A stretch of DNA of 64,000 nucleotides from Rhabdornis inornatus (GCA_013397075.1 VWZS01001985.1:434001-498000), one strand, 5' to 3'. Positions 52,049 to 63,132 are shown, numbered from the stretch's first letter. Program-made: numbers and translations. Notes: generated by a model not told the origin, from the sequence alone.

Positions 52049-55000
52049 GCTTATTTTTAAGAATGAGAGAAGCCCCTTTTTCACCTGAGCTATGTTCAAT
52101 GACTTCTCATGGTGCTCACTTTGGTAACTCTGTTATCACAGACTGTTCAAAAGCATTACAACAAAGCCTTCAGAAGTCTTGAATGTGCTTCATTAGATCC
52201 TTCATCCCCTCCTGCCACAGGTGCTGGGCCCCTTCCCCCAGAAAACAAACACTCACCTAAAAACATGGACATCAGCTCCTTGTCCTGCAGGAGGATGGCT
52301 CCTTTAACCAGGTACTCAAAGTAGGAGTCCACCCCTGCCCCAATCCCAGCATCCTGGGCCACCCACTTGGCAGTGATCACATCAATGTGGTTCCCCACCT
52401 GGAGGGAGTGAAGGATAAGGAGAGAGGGACTTAAGTGGCACAAGAAATCCTGGTTCTTTTCCCAGACCATCAGTTTCACAAACATACAATGTCCATTCCA
52501 ACCAGCATTTTCTCCATTACAGGACACATTTATCTGCGTCAGAGGAATACAAACTGTAGAAAATACAATTGTTATGCTTATATAAAAACTGTAGAAAATA
52601 GAATTTTCATGCTGATAATGTATTTTATATATGCAATAAAAATTTTATGCTTCTAATATCAATGCTTCACTGGCCAAAACAACACATTATAATGCTACTG
52701 TAAAAATGCACAGTTTCAACATGAAGTGTCTGGTCCTAATTCTGATCTTACAAAAGAGTACAGAAGGATGGAGAGGTGTAGATAGAGACAGAAGCCAAGA
52801 ATGTCAAAGGCACAAGAGTTGCCATGTCATTATTTAAATAGATGCTGGCACTCTTCAGCCTGTGAACAAGCCCAGCTGATGGAGAATTAAACACACAATC
52901 ATGCCTTTCTTAGCAAACATGAAAAAAAGCCAGCAATGATTAAAGAGTTGGGGTATAAATCAAAAATAAACAAATCCCAAAGCAAACAAAGGGAAACATT
53001 TCTTCATAAAGCCTGTGAATAATCTGTTGCAATAAACACAGGGTATAAATAAATTCGTTTCACTTCACATATGCAACACCAAGAGTTCACAGAGGTTAAA
53101 AAAACAGCAATAGAAAAGAGCAGGAGACAGTTAACACAGAGATAATATTGCCAGCTCTGGGTATTCCTGAACCCCAGAGTTGTACAGGCTGGAAATATCT
53201 CCGTGCACTTGCCATGCTCTTATTCTGTTCCCTAGGCCTTTGTCCCAGCAGGCATCAGACAGACCTTTCATTTAATCTGCTACAGCTGCTGTCCCAAGAG
53301 CTGCAGCACCCAGCAGGAGGCATTTGTCTCCCAGCCACATCTGGTGTGGGCCAGAACAATGGGATAATGTTGGGCTGCTGCAGTAAAACAGGGATGTGGA
53401 TGCTGCAGGTGTTCAGGAACAATGTCAAACACAAGCCTTCAGCCCACTTAGGAGCACTGTGGTTATTTATCCAACTCTCTGTTGATGCTTTTTTTTATGC
53501 CTAGAATTGCATCCACAAAGCCACACAAAAAGCAGCCCAGCACATTCCAAGTCCATTCCTCACTCACCAGCCCAATATCTGAGCGATTTTTCCACAGGGC
53601 CTTCAAAGCCTTCCTGGCAACGTCCTCGAACACTGGGTCACCAGTGAGGTGGCTTAAGGTGGCAAACTCCACTATAAACGTGCCAATTCCAGCAGTACAG
53701 GTGACTGGGGTCTCCCCAGGGTTTACTCCATGCAGCAGGTTCACTGTGCCATAGGGCATCCCAGTTGGGGTTTGGAAAGCTGAAACACAGAATTTTGGGG
53801 TCACAGAAGTGCTCAGTGTTGTGTTTAACAGACTCTCAAACAAACATGTGCCTCACATGGCACTGCACACAGGCAGGAAGTGGGTCTGGAGGAGCTGCAG
53901 AGAACGAAATGAGGAGTACGATCCTGGGAGGGTCAGAGAGGGTATCCCAAGGTACACACAGTCCTGGGAAGGTCCTGGGGATCTCCTCCACCTCGCCAGA
54001 GCAGCAGACTGCATCCTCACATTTTTTACAGCACAAGCAAGGTGGTCACTAAACACACTGGCCAGCAAAGTGCCAACAGCAAGGCTGTGATCACTCCACA
54101 ATGCACACAAGGGAACAGTGCCATGCCATGAGGGCACACAGCCCAGGTGCAGCTCACAAAGAGCATGAGGCAGCATCTTCTTATCTTTACAAGCTGCTGT
54201 CTCACAGCCTTTATTTATTATTTATATTAAATATATTTCCCCTCAACAAGCACACTGATGTGTTAAGCACACACAGCACTTGGCATGCACACATACAACA
54301 TCTTCCCTACAAATTAAACCTGGAGCAGTAAGTTTGCAGCCCAGGGACCACAGGATTGGTTTTTGAGCTGGCTCATCCAGCAGTGCATGTCCCAACACAG
54401 GCAGCTCACGATCGCCAGCACAGTGACACACAGCACACAGGGCTCACCTGGCAGCAGTTTGCGAGCTGCTTCCTCAGCCATCCTCAGGAGAGGCCCCGAG
54501 CATGGCCAGCCTGCTTCCACTTCAATCCCAGCCTTCCTGGAGAGCAGGTGAGCAGAGAGGAGCCCTCCCACCACTGCAAGGACACATCACAATCCATTAC
54601 ACCACGTGGGGAGGAATGAGTCTAATTCAAATCCTCAAAAGAAGAGTGATTTGTTTCTTGCTGCTTGTTTGCAGGGCAGCAGAAATGTGTGGAGTGACAG
54701 CATAAGGGGTGATGGTTTCAAACTGCCAGAGGGCAGGGTTAGATGGATATTGGTAAGAAATTCTCCTCTGTGAGGGTGGTAAGGCTCTGGCACAAGTTGC
54801 CCAGAGCAGCTGTGGCTGACCCTAGATCTCTGGAAGTGTCCAAGGCCAGGTTGGACACAACCTGGGACAGTGGAAGGTGTCTCTGCCCATGGCAGGGGGT
54901 GCAACGGATGATCTTTAAGGTCCTTTCCCACCCAAACCACTCTAAGATTCTATGATGTATTTGTTTTTTCTAGGAAGAGTCAAGAATTTCTGTGACAGCA

Positions 55001-56501
55001 GCTGTGATTTATCAGCTATATTTAACTATTAGCTATTACTTATATAGCTAACACAGCTGTATTAACTAATATTAGTTATTTCACAGGCTTGTCTACGGTC
55101 ACATAACAACCACAGAAAAATTACACTGCTGCAAAAATTGGCACAGCAATATTTGGCAGGACAAACAACAAAAAAATAATAATAAAGTTTTGTGCCCTGA
55201 CAGTGTCTTTTAGCTGGATGGCACTGAAGCAGTCAGGCATTCAAGGTGCAAGACTCCAAAGACCTTTGTGGTTTTGAGGAAAAAAAAAAGAATAATCCTA
55301 GGAATTGATAATCTCTACTCCAAAACATTATGCAAAAGACAACAGGATAAAATCTGTATGCTTTCAGTAAAAAATATATTTATTCCAAAGCTGAAAACCT
55401 CACACCAGAATACTGAAAGTGCCACATCTACTTCTGCTTGTGTTGAGACAGGAAGCAAAAAGGGATGTGCAAAGACTGAAAGGAAGTGACGTTTGTTTGT
55501 TTGGGGCTTTTCTCTCTGTTTCTCGCTGCATCCCAAATTCCCTCTGACCCCCTCCTCACCACCACCTCTGAGACTCATACAGGAAGGAAACCCAACACAA
55601 ACCCCACAGAAAACCCCACCTCACCTCGAATGTTTGTTTCAAAGACAGATGCATTGACATCAATATCGAAGTCCACCCCCTCCTGCAGCACGTTGACAAC
55701 TCGCTGGAACTCGGAAACATTTCCCAAGATCTGCAGGGAAACAGAGAATCAGGCTTAGAGTTCATGGCAAAACAAAGAGCAGTTCAATATCTGGGGCTGA
55801 TTTTAGTTTGGCTTTACTCTTTTGTGAAATCATTAGCTACAGATATTACTAAAAAACTAGCAGCTTCACCTTGTTTCAAAAGGCTTTTTTTAAAGTAAAG
55901 ACTTTAGGTCTTTACTGCAGAGGGTGCCAGGAAAGGGGCGTTCTGCCACCCCTCCCAGGGCCGATGCAAAGTTCTCAGCTCAATGAATAACTGACTTTTG
56001 GCACCACCACATCCAATCCAGGTGTACAGGTGGCACACAGGGGCCTTGAGCAGGCTGTGGGCACTCAGTGCTGGCTCCTACTCACCAGCAGGGTGTCCAG
56101 GGCGTCGATCAGGGTCAGGGAGAAGCTGCGGAGGAGAGAAGGCAGGTGAGGCCCGGCGGAGGGGGCGGCCCATCCCCATCCCCGCCCCGGAGCCAGCCCT
56201 TACCTGCCCCAGGTGTCCTGCCCGTCGCACGTCAGCGGCCGCAGCTCATCGTAAGGGAAGGCGCTCTCCAGGTAGTGCTCGTAGGCGTGGTAGAACATGG
56301 CACGGACCCGCTCCCTGCGGCACAAGCACGGCGCGCTCAGCCCCGGCCCGGCCGGGCCCCGCACCGCCCGCTCCGTACTCACCGGTAGGAAGCCACGTCC
56401 AGCCCGCGGGCCGCCGCGCCGCCGCCCGCCGGGAGCCGCAGCGCCCAGAGGCACAGCAGTGGGCCGAGGAAGCGCTGCATGGCCGCGCCAGGGCCCGCCA
56501 T
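48443..56501 (-). CDS. EDEM2: ER degradation-enhancing alpha-mannosidase-like protein 2, complete
   Basis: Glycosyl hydrolase family 47 protein of the ER lumen; EDEM2 is known to start mannose trimming (Man9 to Man8) that marks misfolded glycoproteins for ERAD. Exons in transcript order: 56501-56383, 56314-56204, 56125-56086, 55730-55625, 54573-54448, 53779-53568, 52398-52257, 51973-51849, 51150-51006, 49973-49852, 48934-48443. All introns are GT-AG and in frame: 579 residues against 578 in human. A hydrophobic signal peptide follows a second in-frame ATG (56480). GH47 landmarks include ELRPLTCDG, TLIDALDTLL, VFETNIR (the Glu matches human E117), GIGAGVDSYFEYL and NTEAHPI. Sequons NVS and NAS are present in exon 4 and NYT in exon 8. 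The C-terminal SCPSQ Cys (residue 559) matches the human Cys558 reported to bond TXNDC11. The charged stretch before it is the most diverged part. Confidence 0.96.
49070..49305 (-). mobile_element. CR1 LINE 3' fragment
   Basis: The plus strand shows TCACAGCATGCTTTGG, a 'ccctgccgtgggcagggaca' module and 'cctggccttggacacttcca', reverse-complement CR1 3' landmarks. EDEM2 intron 10, sense to the gene. Confidence 0.85.
50526..50543. repeat. Oligo(T) run
   Basis: Eighteen consecutive T in EDEM2 intron 9. No retroposon context was recognised. Confidence 0.9.
52013..52040. repeat. 28-base A run (T tract on the EDEM2 strand)
   Basis: A pure A homopolymer in EDEM2 intron 7, about 40 bases upstream of the exon 8 acceptor on the gene strand. 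There it forms a long T tract next to the splice acceptor region. Confidence 0.9.
54690..54958 (+). mobile_element. CR1 LINE 3' fragment
   Basis: Plus-oriented: 'ggaagtgtccaaggccaggt', 'ctgcccatggcagggggt' and GATGATCTTTAAGGTCC lead to a terminal GATTCTATGATG. EDEM2 intron 4, antisense to the gene; the only gene-internal CR1 in that orientation. Confidence 0.9.
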
Positions 56502-56990
56502 GGCTGGGTCCCTCACCGGGACCCGCTCCCTCCCGCTACCCTGCCCCAAGCGCCCTCAGGGCCGCCTCAGCCCTGGCCCCGCCGCTCATCCCCCTCCAGC
56601 CAATGGAAGAGATCTCCGCTTCTCCCGGCCCCGCCCCGCCGCGCCCGCCAGCCAATGGGAGCGGCCTCCGCATCTCCCGGCCCCGCCCCACCGCCCCTGA
56701 TAGCCAATGGAAGAGGTCTACGCTCACCTGGCCCTACCCCGCCTCCCTCGCCAGCCAATGGGAGCGGCGAGCGCTCGGCGCACGCGCTGGCGGAAGCGCT
56801 GTTCGCAACGGCGCCGCGTTCGGGGCGGTGCGGGAGGCACGGAGGGAGCGCGGTGTGTTGGCGGCTGTGGGGGTATTGCTGCCGCCTCGGCGGGGCTGTG
56901 CGGCCCTGGCTGCGGGGATTATCGCGGGCACTGCTCGCAGAGAAGCGGGGGATTCCTGCGGTAACCCTCCGGCGGCTGTAACTCCCCGTC
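56502..56990. promoter_or_regulatory. EDEM2: CpG-island promoter of EDEM2
   Basis: The GC- and CpG-rich block starts around exons 1-3 of EDEM2 and runs about 490 bases upstream of the first ATG. It contains several GGCCCCGCCCC-type GC boxes and four CCAAT boxes but no TATA box. The strength on the far side, near 56770-56990, suggests divergent transcription is possible. Confidence 0.75.
56598..56770. repeat. Four tandem CCAAT/GC-box modules (52-bp period)
   Basis: AGCCAATGG recurs at 56598, 56650, 56702 and 56753, spacings 52, 52 and 51. Units one to three also carry a purine-rich stretch, a CTCCG or CTACG element and, in units one and two, TCTCCCGGCCCCGCCCC. The fourth unit matches only in its first half. 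This is a tandemly amplified promoter module, with NF-Y-type and Sp1-type sites in each of the fuller units. Confidence 0.85.
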
Positions 56991-57454
56991 CTGATGTCAG
57001 GAAAGAGCTGAGCGGGCAGCGCTTTAGGTGCTGCTCTCAGGCCCCAAAATAAAGATAACGAGTGCTGTGACGCTCCTATAGAAGTGAGGTGTTGCCAGCT
57101 GGGAAGGTGCTGGTCCCGTGTGGGACGAGGCCGTGATGCCTGGCATCGCTCCTGTGTGATCCCTGTCGGGAACTGGGGCTGGAAATGGGCCGGAATATTT
57201 GTGAAGCAGCTGGGAGATTGCTGGCCTGTAAGCATCTCTCCTGACAAACCTTCCTCACGCTGTTTCTCCCTGTAATTCAAACCCAGCTCTGGGTGAGGTT
57301 TGTGTCATGCAGCAGGACCTGTTTTGGAAACCGAATCCATACATGGAGCCTGCAGTGGTGCCCCCCTCCTGCACTGGAATGGGTTCAGATGTGGGCTGTT
57401 CTGTGTCTTAGGGTAGAGGTGGGTCCAGCACACCGGGGCTGAAAGCCTGGTGCT

Positions 57455-57642
57455 GTCCAGAACTTCCCAGAGAAACCGTGGATATGGGATGTCCCTGCAT
57501 CCCTGGAAATGCCCAACGCCAGGTTGGACGGGGCTTGGAGCAGGCTGGGACAGTGGAAGGTGTCGCTGCCCATGGATGGGGGTGGCATGAGAGGAGCTTT
57601 GAGGTCCTTCGAACCCAACCCGTTCTGGGGTTCTATGATGAG
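57455..57642 (+). mobile_element. CR1 LINE 3' fragment
   Basis: Plus-oriented, with 'ggttggacggggcttggagc', 'cagtggaaggtgtcgctgcc' and a tail ending in GGTTCTATGATG. Confidence 0.85.
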
Positions 57643-57999
57643 CTGTGGCTCACACCAGGAAAGATTCCCCAGCCTGCACTTCCAGCATGGTCACACTGAT
57701 TTTGGCACCCTGCAGTTTAACCAGCACGGTGAATTTCAACGTCAGAGAGACTGGCTGAGGTCTCCCTACACCTGCATCTCTAGATTTGGATTGATCCACA
57801 CCAAATCCCTGCTGTTCTTCCCACCTATGCCCATAGATGAGGAGGGAGTGACCCAGGCAGGGAGAGCAGACACGAGAGAAGTGATGAATTAACACTTTAT
57901 CTGACAGAGGTGCAACATTTAGAGATCAAAACTAAAACACTTTGCTTGTAGGAGAGGAAGGGGCACAAATAACACTGTCATCTCATGGCACCTGTAGAC

Positions 58000-58075
58000 T
58001 CATAGAATGATTTGTATTGGGAAAGACCCCAAAGATCACTCTGTTCCAGCCACCCCACCATGGACACGGAGGTTT
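58000..58075 (-). mobile_element. CR1 LINE extreme 3' end
   Basis: ACTCATAGAATGATTTG followed by 'gaccccaaagatcactctg' reads on the minus strand as the last bases of a CR1 element. Confidence 0.7.
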
Positions 58076-58584
58076 AGCATCAAGAGGGCCTGGCTGTTGA
58101 TATTCTTTAAGAAAATAACCCAGTTTACCCCTCTGCTCCTAGCCTGGGACCATCCCACTAGGTGTCAGTGCACACCCAGGTACCAGCACGATGGCCCAGA
58201 CAAAAAACCACCGACTAGTTTTCAACATACTGTTCATTTGCTGCAGCTGTAATTTGAGTTTCTGGGGCCATTTATCATAAAAGTGTCTGCTTGCTGATGC
58301 CATGGCTCAAGGCTGTGGGAGTGTCTCGCTGTGTCCCTGGGAGAATCAAACTGGTGGAGCTGATTTCACTAAAAGCTGTCACAATACATTACTGGAATGC
58401 TTTTTATTAAAGTTCATTTTCCAGACTGATTTAACAGTGTTCTAAAGCACTGCTATTTGCTGTATACTGGAACAGTAATTTCCCTATCAGAGTCAGTTAT
58501 TCAGTTCTCAAAGTTGACTGAAACCTTTTTGAAACAGATGTGAGAAAAGCAGGACTGGACAGAGACAGAGCCGTGGTGTCCCCC

Positions 58585-58660
58585 TCCTGGCATTAGAGGG
58601 AGGAGCAGTGTCCCCATCCTGGCATTAGAGGGAGGACCGCTGTCCCTGTCCTGACACCGG
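58585..58660. repeat. 32-bp tandem repeat, two copies plus a partial third
   Basis: TCCTGGCATTAGAGGGAGGA begins at 58585 and again at 58617; a third TCCTG start follows at 58649. Short minisatellite-like array with no coding context. Confidence 0.75.
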
Positions 58661-59909
58661 GGGTAGCCAGGAAGCTGGGAATGCTCTACCACTGAGGCCA
58701 CGGGGTTGGTGGGCTCGGGAAGGCAACATCATATGTGCTAATTGCAGTAATCAAAGACCAAAAGGGGATGAACACAGGATGGTGTAAGTGGGACTGAATC
58801 CAGGGACTGATGGGCAAGAAAGCAACTGCTGGGAGAACCAGCTGGATCAAACCTGGTTGGGAAAAATTTAAAAAAAACTGGGTTTGGTGCAGTGATCATC
58901 ACCCTCCTTACCGTTTCTTTAGGCAGCCAAGCCCCCTGTGGGTGGATTTTGGGGGGCAGATGGGGCTGTCTCCTCCCAAGAACCTCCTGAGAGCCACAGG
59001 TTGATTACAAACCCCACCTGAGCAAAGTGACTCTTGTGGCCGTCACAAAGCCCACCACAGAAAAGTCTTTGGGAAGCCAGGTGGGCTGGAGGGGACAGCA
59101 CTGTGCTCAGGGTGTCACACAGCCCAGGCTGCTGCTGCTGCACAGCCCCTGGGTGTTGGAGAAACAGCAGCTTCCAGCTGGTGGCCTAGAAATCACTCAT
59201 TAATAAATAGAGCTGATGAGCTGGAGATTATTTGGAGGAAGGGATGGCTTTCACTGTGGCTGTGGCATATTCTGGGAGATATTCATATGGTTTGCACAAA
59301 ATATCATACAAGTTACATAGGCTAGGCTGCAGTAAGTCAAAGGAGATGCAGGGAGTGGTGCTTCCAAATGGGCAGAGCAGGTTGCTAAAATATTTAGGCT
59401 GGATCAGAGTTAAGTGCTTCTTCAGATGCCCCATTCCAGTCTTTCTGTCTTTATGGAAAGGCTACTGGCAAAATCATCTGAACTTTGTTTTGGATATGGG
59501 AGAGGCTGCAGTTACAGGGACATTTAACAGTGGTTTATGACCTGTTTAGGCTGAGGACATGTTTACTACTTGTTATTACCATAAGTGGTGCTGTTGCCCT
59601 GCTTGCAATTTTGATGCCCATTAAGATGGAAACTGTATGTAAATCAGGATCTCTTGTTAATATTTATAATTCATGGTGGGATGTAGGAGTTCGTCTGCCA
59701 TGAGAAGAACTGTAAACAGGAGGTTTATGAACACTGAAAACTGTTGCTAAGGTGGTTCTCTTGAAATAATTTTCCTTTGCAGCCAAACATCAATTCTTAA
59801 TTTTAGTAGCACATGTAGCAGGATGGAAATGATGATTGATTTTTCTCCAAGTGCTGTGGGCTGCTTAAGTTGAGATTTCACTATAAAAGACTAGACATTT
59901 CCAATTGCT

Positions 59910-60161
59910 TTTTTTAAGTTCAGAATTTATTTTATTTCTTTAGCACCTGACTAACATAATAAAGGAGAAAAATATAGTCAGACAGAAAACACAGAAAACT
60001 GATGGGCTGCCTGGTTTCTGGCCTTCCTTTAGATGATGTGGTTTTGAGCCGTGTTTCTGCTCCAGATCTCTTCTAAACTGGGCCATAAACTGTGTTCACA
60101 AAGAGCTGTGGCTCCATGTAGGCTTTGAATGTTTTGTGCAAGTCTGGCTGGCTGTTGAGAT
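59910..60161 (-). other. Unassigned terminal-exon-like structure
   Basis: On the minus strand a pyrimidine-rich tract and AG (60163-60162) precede 29 open codons from 60161 to a TAG at 60073-60075. About 140 bases further are two overlapping AATAAA hexamers (59926-59936). The encoded tail (DLHKTFKAYMEPQLF and following) matches no family I recognise. It could be the last exon of a gene extending to the right, a non-coding transcript end, or chance. Confidence 0.2.
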
Positions 60162-60624
60162 CTTGACAAGTGAGAAAGCAAAAATAAAACTGAGTTAGCA
60201 TCAATGTGTCTTGGTTTTTAGTATGGAGACTTGTGGCACCCACATCACCTGACATCCATAAAGTCCAAAACTGCCCAAGTTGCATGAATGAGGCTTCATT
60301 TTCTTTATCCAAGATAAGATTTTCCCATGGGGAATGTGACAGATCCTCAGGGGAGAGGTGAAGGTCTGTCTGCTCACAGCCCCTTGCACCACGATGGTCA
60401 GGAGGGTCTGCACAGGCTCCTACTGCATAATTTGCTTTTCTTGGTGGGCTTGCAAAGAGAAAAAAAATGGACAAGAATGGTTATTTACCTTTACACATAG
60501 TGGGAAAGGAGTGGGAAGTTTGGTTAGTGGCTCCAGCTCAGCCAGAATTTGGACTTTGAAGTTCAGAATGGTTGTTGTGTTGGGGAGAATCCCTCACCTT
60601 TCACATGAGCACCTTGAGTGTGGT

Positions 60625-60680
60625 AAGAAGGGCTGAGTTTGGTTAGAAAGCTGAGTTTGATAAGAAGGGCTGAGTTTACA
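60625..60680. repeat. Short GCTGAGTTT repeat
   Basis: GCTGAGTTT occurs at 60632, 60650 and 60670 within similar AAG-rich units of 18-20 bases. A small degenerate tandem repeat. Confidence 0.6.
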
Positions 60681-61179
60681 GCTGGAGAGAAGCAATGAGA
60701 AAAAATTCCCATGGTTCTCTGGAAACACAGGTAGCAGAGACATTTTATTCCCTGGTTTATGGTCATGTAAAACAAATTCACTGCAACTTGTCAGTGAGCA
60801 GGGATCTCCTGCTGCTAGGTAAAGGGCAGGGCAGGGGTGAGTTTGTTTCTGTGCTGCAGACAAGGGCTGTGTGCAGGAGTGCCTGACTCCACCCTGGGCT
60901 GCAGGACTGGGGGAGGCAGTTTGGAGCTGCTGGGAGATTTCCCTGTCTTTTGGGAAAAGGGAGTTTTGTCCTGAGGTTTTGAGGAGGGACAGGGCAAGAA
61001 GAGGGACACCACCAGCAGCCACTCTGGGACAGTCTGGGCTCAGGCTGGGATTTACACAGGAGCCTGAATGGCAGAAACACTAGCACTGTTCAGTGGTGTG
61101 AACAGCACAGAGATGCAGCAGAGCACATCTGGAGGAGGCACTTCAGCACTCACCTTGGGTTTGCCTTTTTAAACAACCT

Positions 61180-61315
61180 AAAACCCCTTGGAGCACTGGC
61201 ACAGGCTGCCCAGAGAAGCTGTGGCTGGCTGCCTCATCCCTGGAAGTGTCCAAGGCCAGGTTGGAGCAACTTTAAGGTCAGTTCCAACCCAAACCATTCT
61301 AGGATTCCATGGTTA
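61180..61315 (+). mobile_element. CR1 LINE 3' fragment
   Basis: Plus-oriented, with 'ctggaagtgtccaaggccag', a deletion of the middle module, then 'ggtcagttccaacccaaacc' and ATTCTAGGATTCCATGG at the end. Confidence 0.85.
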
Positions 61316-62230
61316 CAGCTGCTACACAGTGTGTGTCACATATTTAGGCATTCGGGTGACCACCCTGATGGCTGCCTCTGTCCCCAGACTGATTTGGTGG
61401 CAGGGGTAAAGAGTAAGCTCATCCCTGCTAGTGCTGTTTCAACCTGCTTGGGGTAAGAATCTGGAAAACCCTGAAAGATGTTGTTCTCTGTGAAAATTAC
61501 TTTGACCATTGCCAATTTTGTGATGTAGAGATTTCCATGAAAACAGCACAAATGATCTCTGGAAATGGTCATTAATGGAAGTGACTGCCCTCTGGGGCTT
61601 GGGGAGAGGGTGGTTTGTAGTGGGAAGGCAGAGCAGAGGGAAGCCCCAGCTCAGCTGGTTTTGGTGACATCTCCCATGGGGACACCTGCTCAGCTGGGCT
61701 GGCTCACAGGAGCTCTGCACAGGAGCCAGAGCCACCTGAGGAGCACCAGTGCCTGGTCCTGGCAGGATTCGGGTGGGATCCATGTGTTGGCCATACCTCA
61801 CTCGTCCCTGCAAGAGGTGTGATGACCTGGGCAATGAAATACAGCCCAAATGCAGCCCAGGGCCTGTGACATCTCTGTCCTTCATCAATTGGCTGTGAGA
61901 GAATTCCCAGCTGCATTTTCTGCAATAAACACCTGCTTTTCTTTGTCTATGCTGTTGGCACTCAGTGCCTTCAAAACTTACATCCCCCTTTCTGCACTCA
62001 CACACTGAATAACCTCCTCCTGGTGAGGTCCTGGCCTCCTTTCTTGGGGATCTTCCTAACAGCATTTTCAGTGTCTCATCCATGTTTGATGAGGAGGATT
62101 CCAGCAGCAAACTGATTTCCTTAAAAGATTTACTCTGCAGGTGGCTCCTGACCCTGTCCTTCCTGACACTCATTCCCACAGAGCTGTTCTTCCCCTCCTG
62201 GGATGTGGAAGGAGATGGTGGAGACTTGAC

Positions 62231-62342
62231 TTCCCTTCCCTTCCCTTCCCTTCCCTTCCCTTCCCTTNNNNNNNNNNNNNNNNNNNNNNNNNNNNNNNNN
62301 NNNNNTCCCCCTCCCCCTCCCCCTCTCCTTCCCTCCCTCTCC
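62231..62342. repeat. (TTCCC)n / (CCCCCT)n pyrimidine microsatellite with assembly gap
   Basis: Seven full TTCCC units run into 38 Ns at 62268-62305, then CCCCCT units and C/T-rich sequence. The true length is unknown. The opposite strand is G-rich and could form G-quadruplexes. Confidence 0.95.
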
Positions 62343-62989
62343 TTTCCCCAGGAATTGTGATATCCAGATGATTGAGTCTTGGAGTGGGGGTCCCACCTTG
62401 ACTCCAGCTGAGGAATGAGCAGACTGGGCTTTCCCTGTTTCCTCACACCTGCAGCAGGACTCTGGGAGCAGATCAGCTTCTTGCCAGGCTTCAGTCTCCA
62501 TCCTCAGCCCAGGGATTCACCCATCCAGGCATTCCCTGTCCCTGCCCAAGGAGAGGGACATGGACAGGGTGAGGTGTCCCGAGTGCTGCTGGTGCTGCTC
62601 ATGGTGTGTGTGCAGCCCCAAGGGCTCAGGCATTGCAGTGTTTGTGAACAAGCTGAGACCCTTGGAGACACACAGATTCAGGGAATGGGTCTTAGAGCAG
62701 GAAGGAAACCCAGTGCCCAAAACGAAGGTGGCCAGTAAGGGAGGGCTGTGGCTGTCTGCTCTCCCGGCCTTGGTGTGTCACATCCAGCAGCCTGGGCACT
62801 GCTGCCACATCTAGAGCTGTCCCCTGAAGGACTCCTCTGACACCTCAGCTGTGCAGCTCCCAGTAGGACCCCAGAGCCACGGGCAGGGGCTGAGCCCAGC
62901 AATTCCTCCTGCACAGGAGGCACAACTTCTGCCCTGGGCAGGGACCAGCCCTGAGCAGAGCCCAGAGAGGGACTGGAGTCTCCTCCCTG

Positions 62990-63132
62990 GGGATATTCCA
63001 GAGCCACATGGACACAACCCTGTGCCCTGTGCTCTGGGATGGACCTGCCTGAGCAGGGAGGTGGCACCAAATGACCCCACCATGGTCCATTCCAGCCTGA
63101 CCCATCCTGGGATTTTGTGGTTCTGTGATGCT
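62990..63132 (+). mobile_element. Diverged CR1 LINE 3' end
   Basis: 'ctgagcagggaggtggcacc' followed by 'atggtccattccagcctgac' and GGTTCTGTGATG matches the layout of a CR1 3' end with several substitutions. Confidence 0.6.

Noticed and set aside
55063..55078. Perfect 16-bp palindrome TAACTAATATTAGTTA
   Set aside because: It sits in AT-rich sequence made of repeated TAGCTA/TATTAGTTA words, where short palindromes are expected by chance; no other signal supports a site.
11895..56501. Possible minor-class (U12) introns in TRPC4AP or EDEM2
   Set aside because: All donors examined start with GT in an ordinary U2 context; none has the ATATCC or GTATCC start of U12 introns.
55998..56981. 327-codon plus-strand frame, and overlapping frames, in the EDEM2 promoter
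   Set aside because: Composition is that of CpG-island sequence (Pro/Arg/Ala-rich), it covers EDEM2 exons 1-3 on the other strand, and it repeats with the tandem CCAAT array.
59232..59703. Two overlapping plus-strand frames (102 and 72 codons), one with a hydrophobic segment
   Set aside because: They are in different frames, show no splice structure that joins them and no recognisable domain. Most likely chance.
61439..62446. 335-codon minus-strand frame
   Set aside because: It runs through the microsatellite and the 38 Ns, so its continuity is unknown, and no protein family is recognisable.
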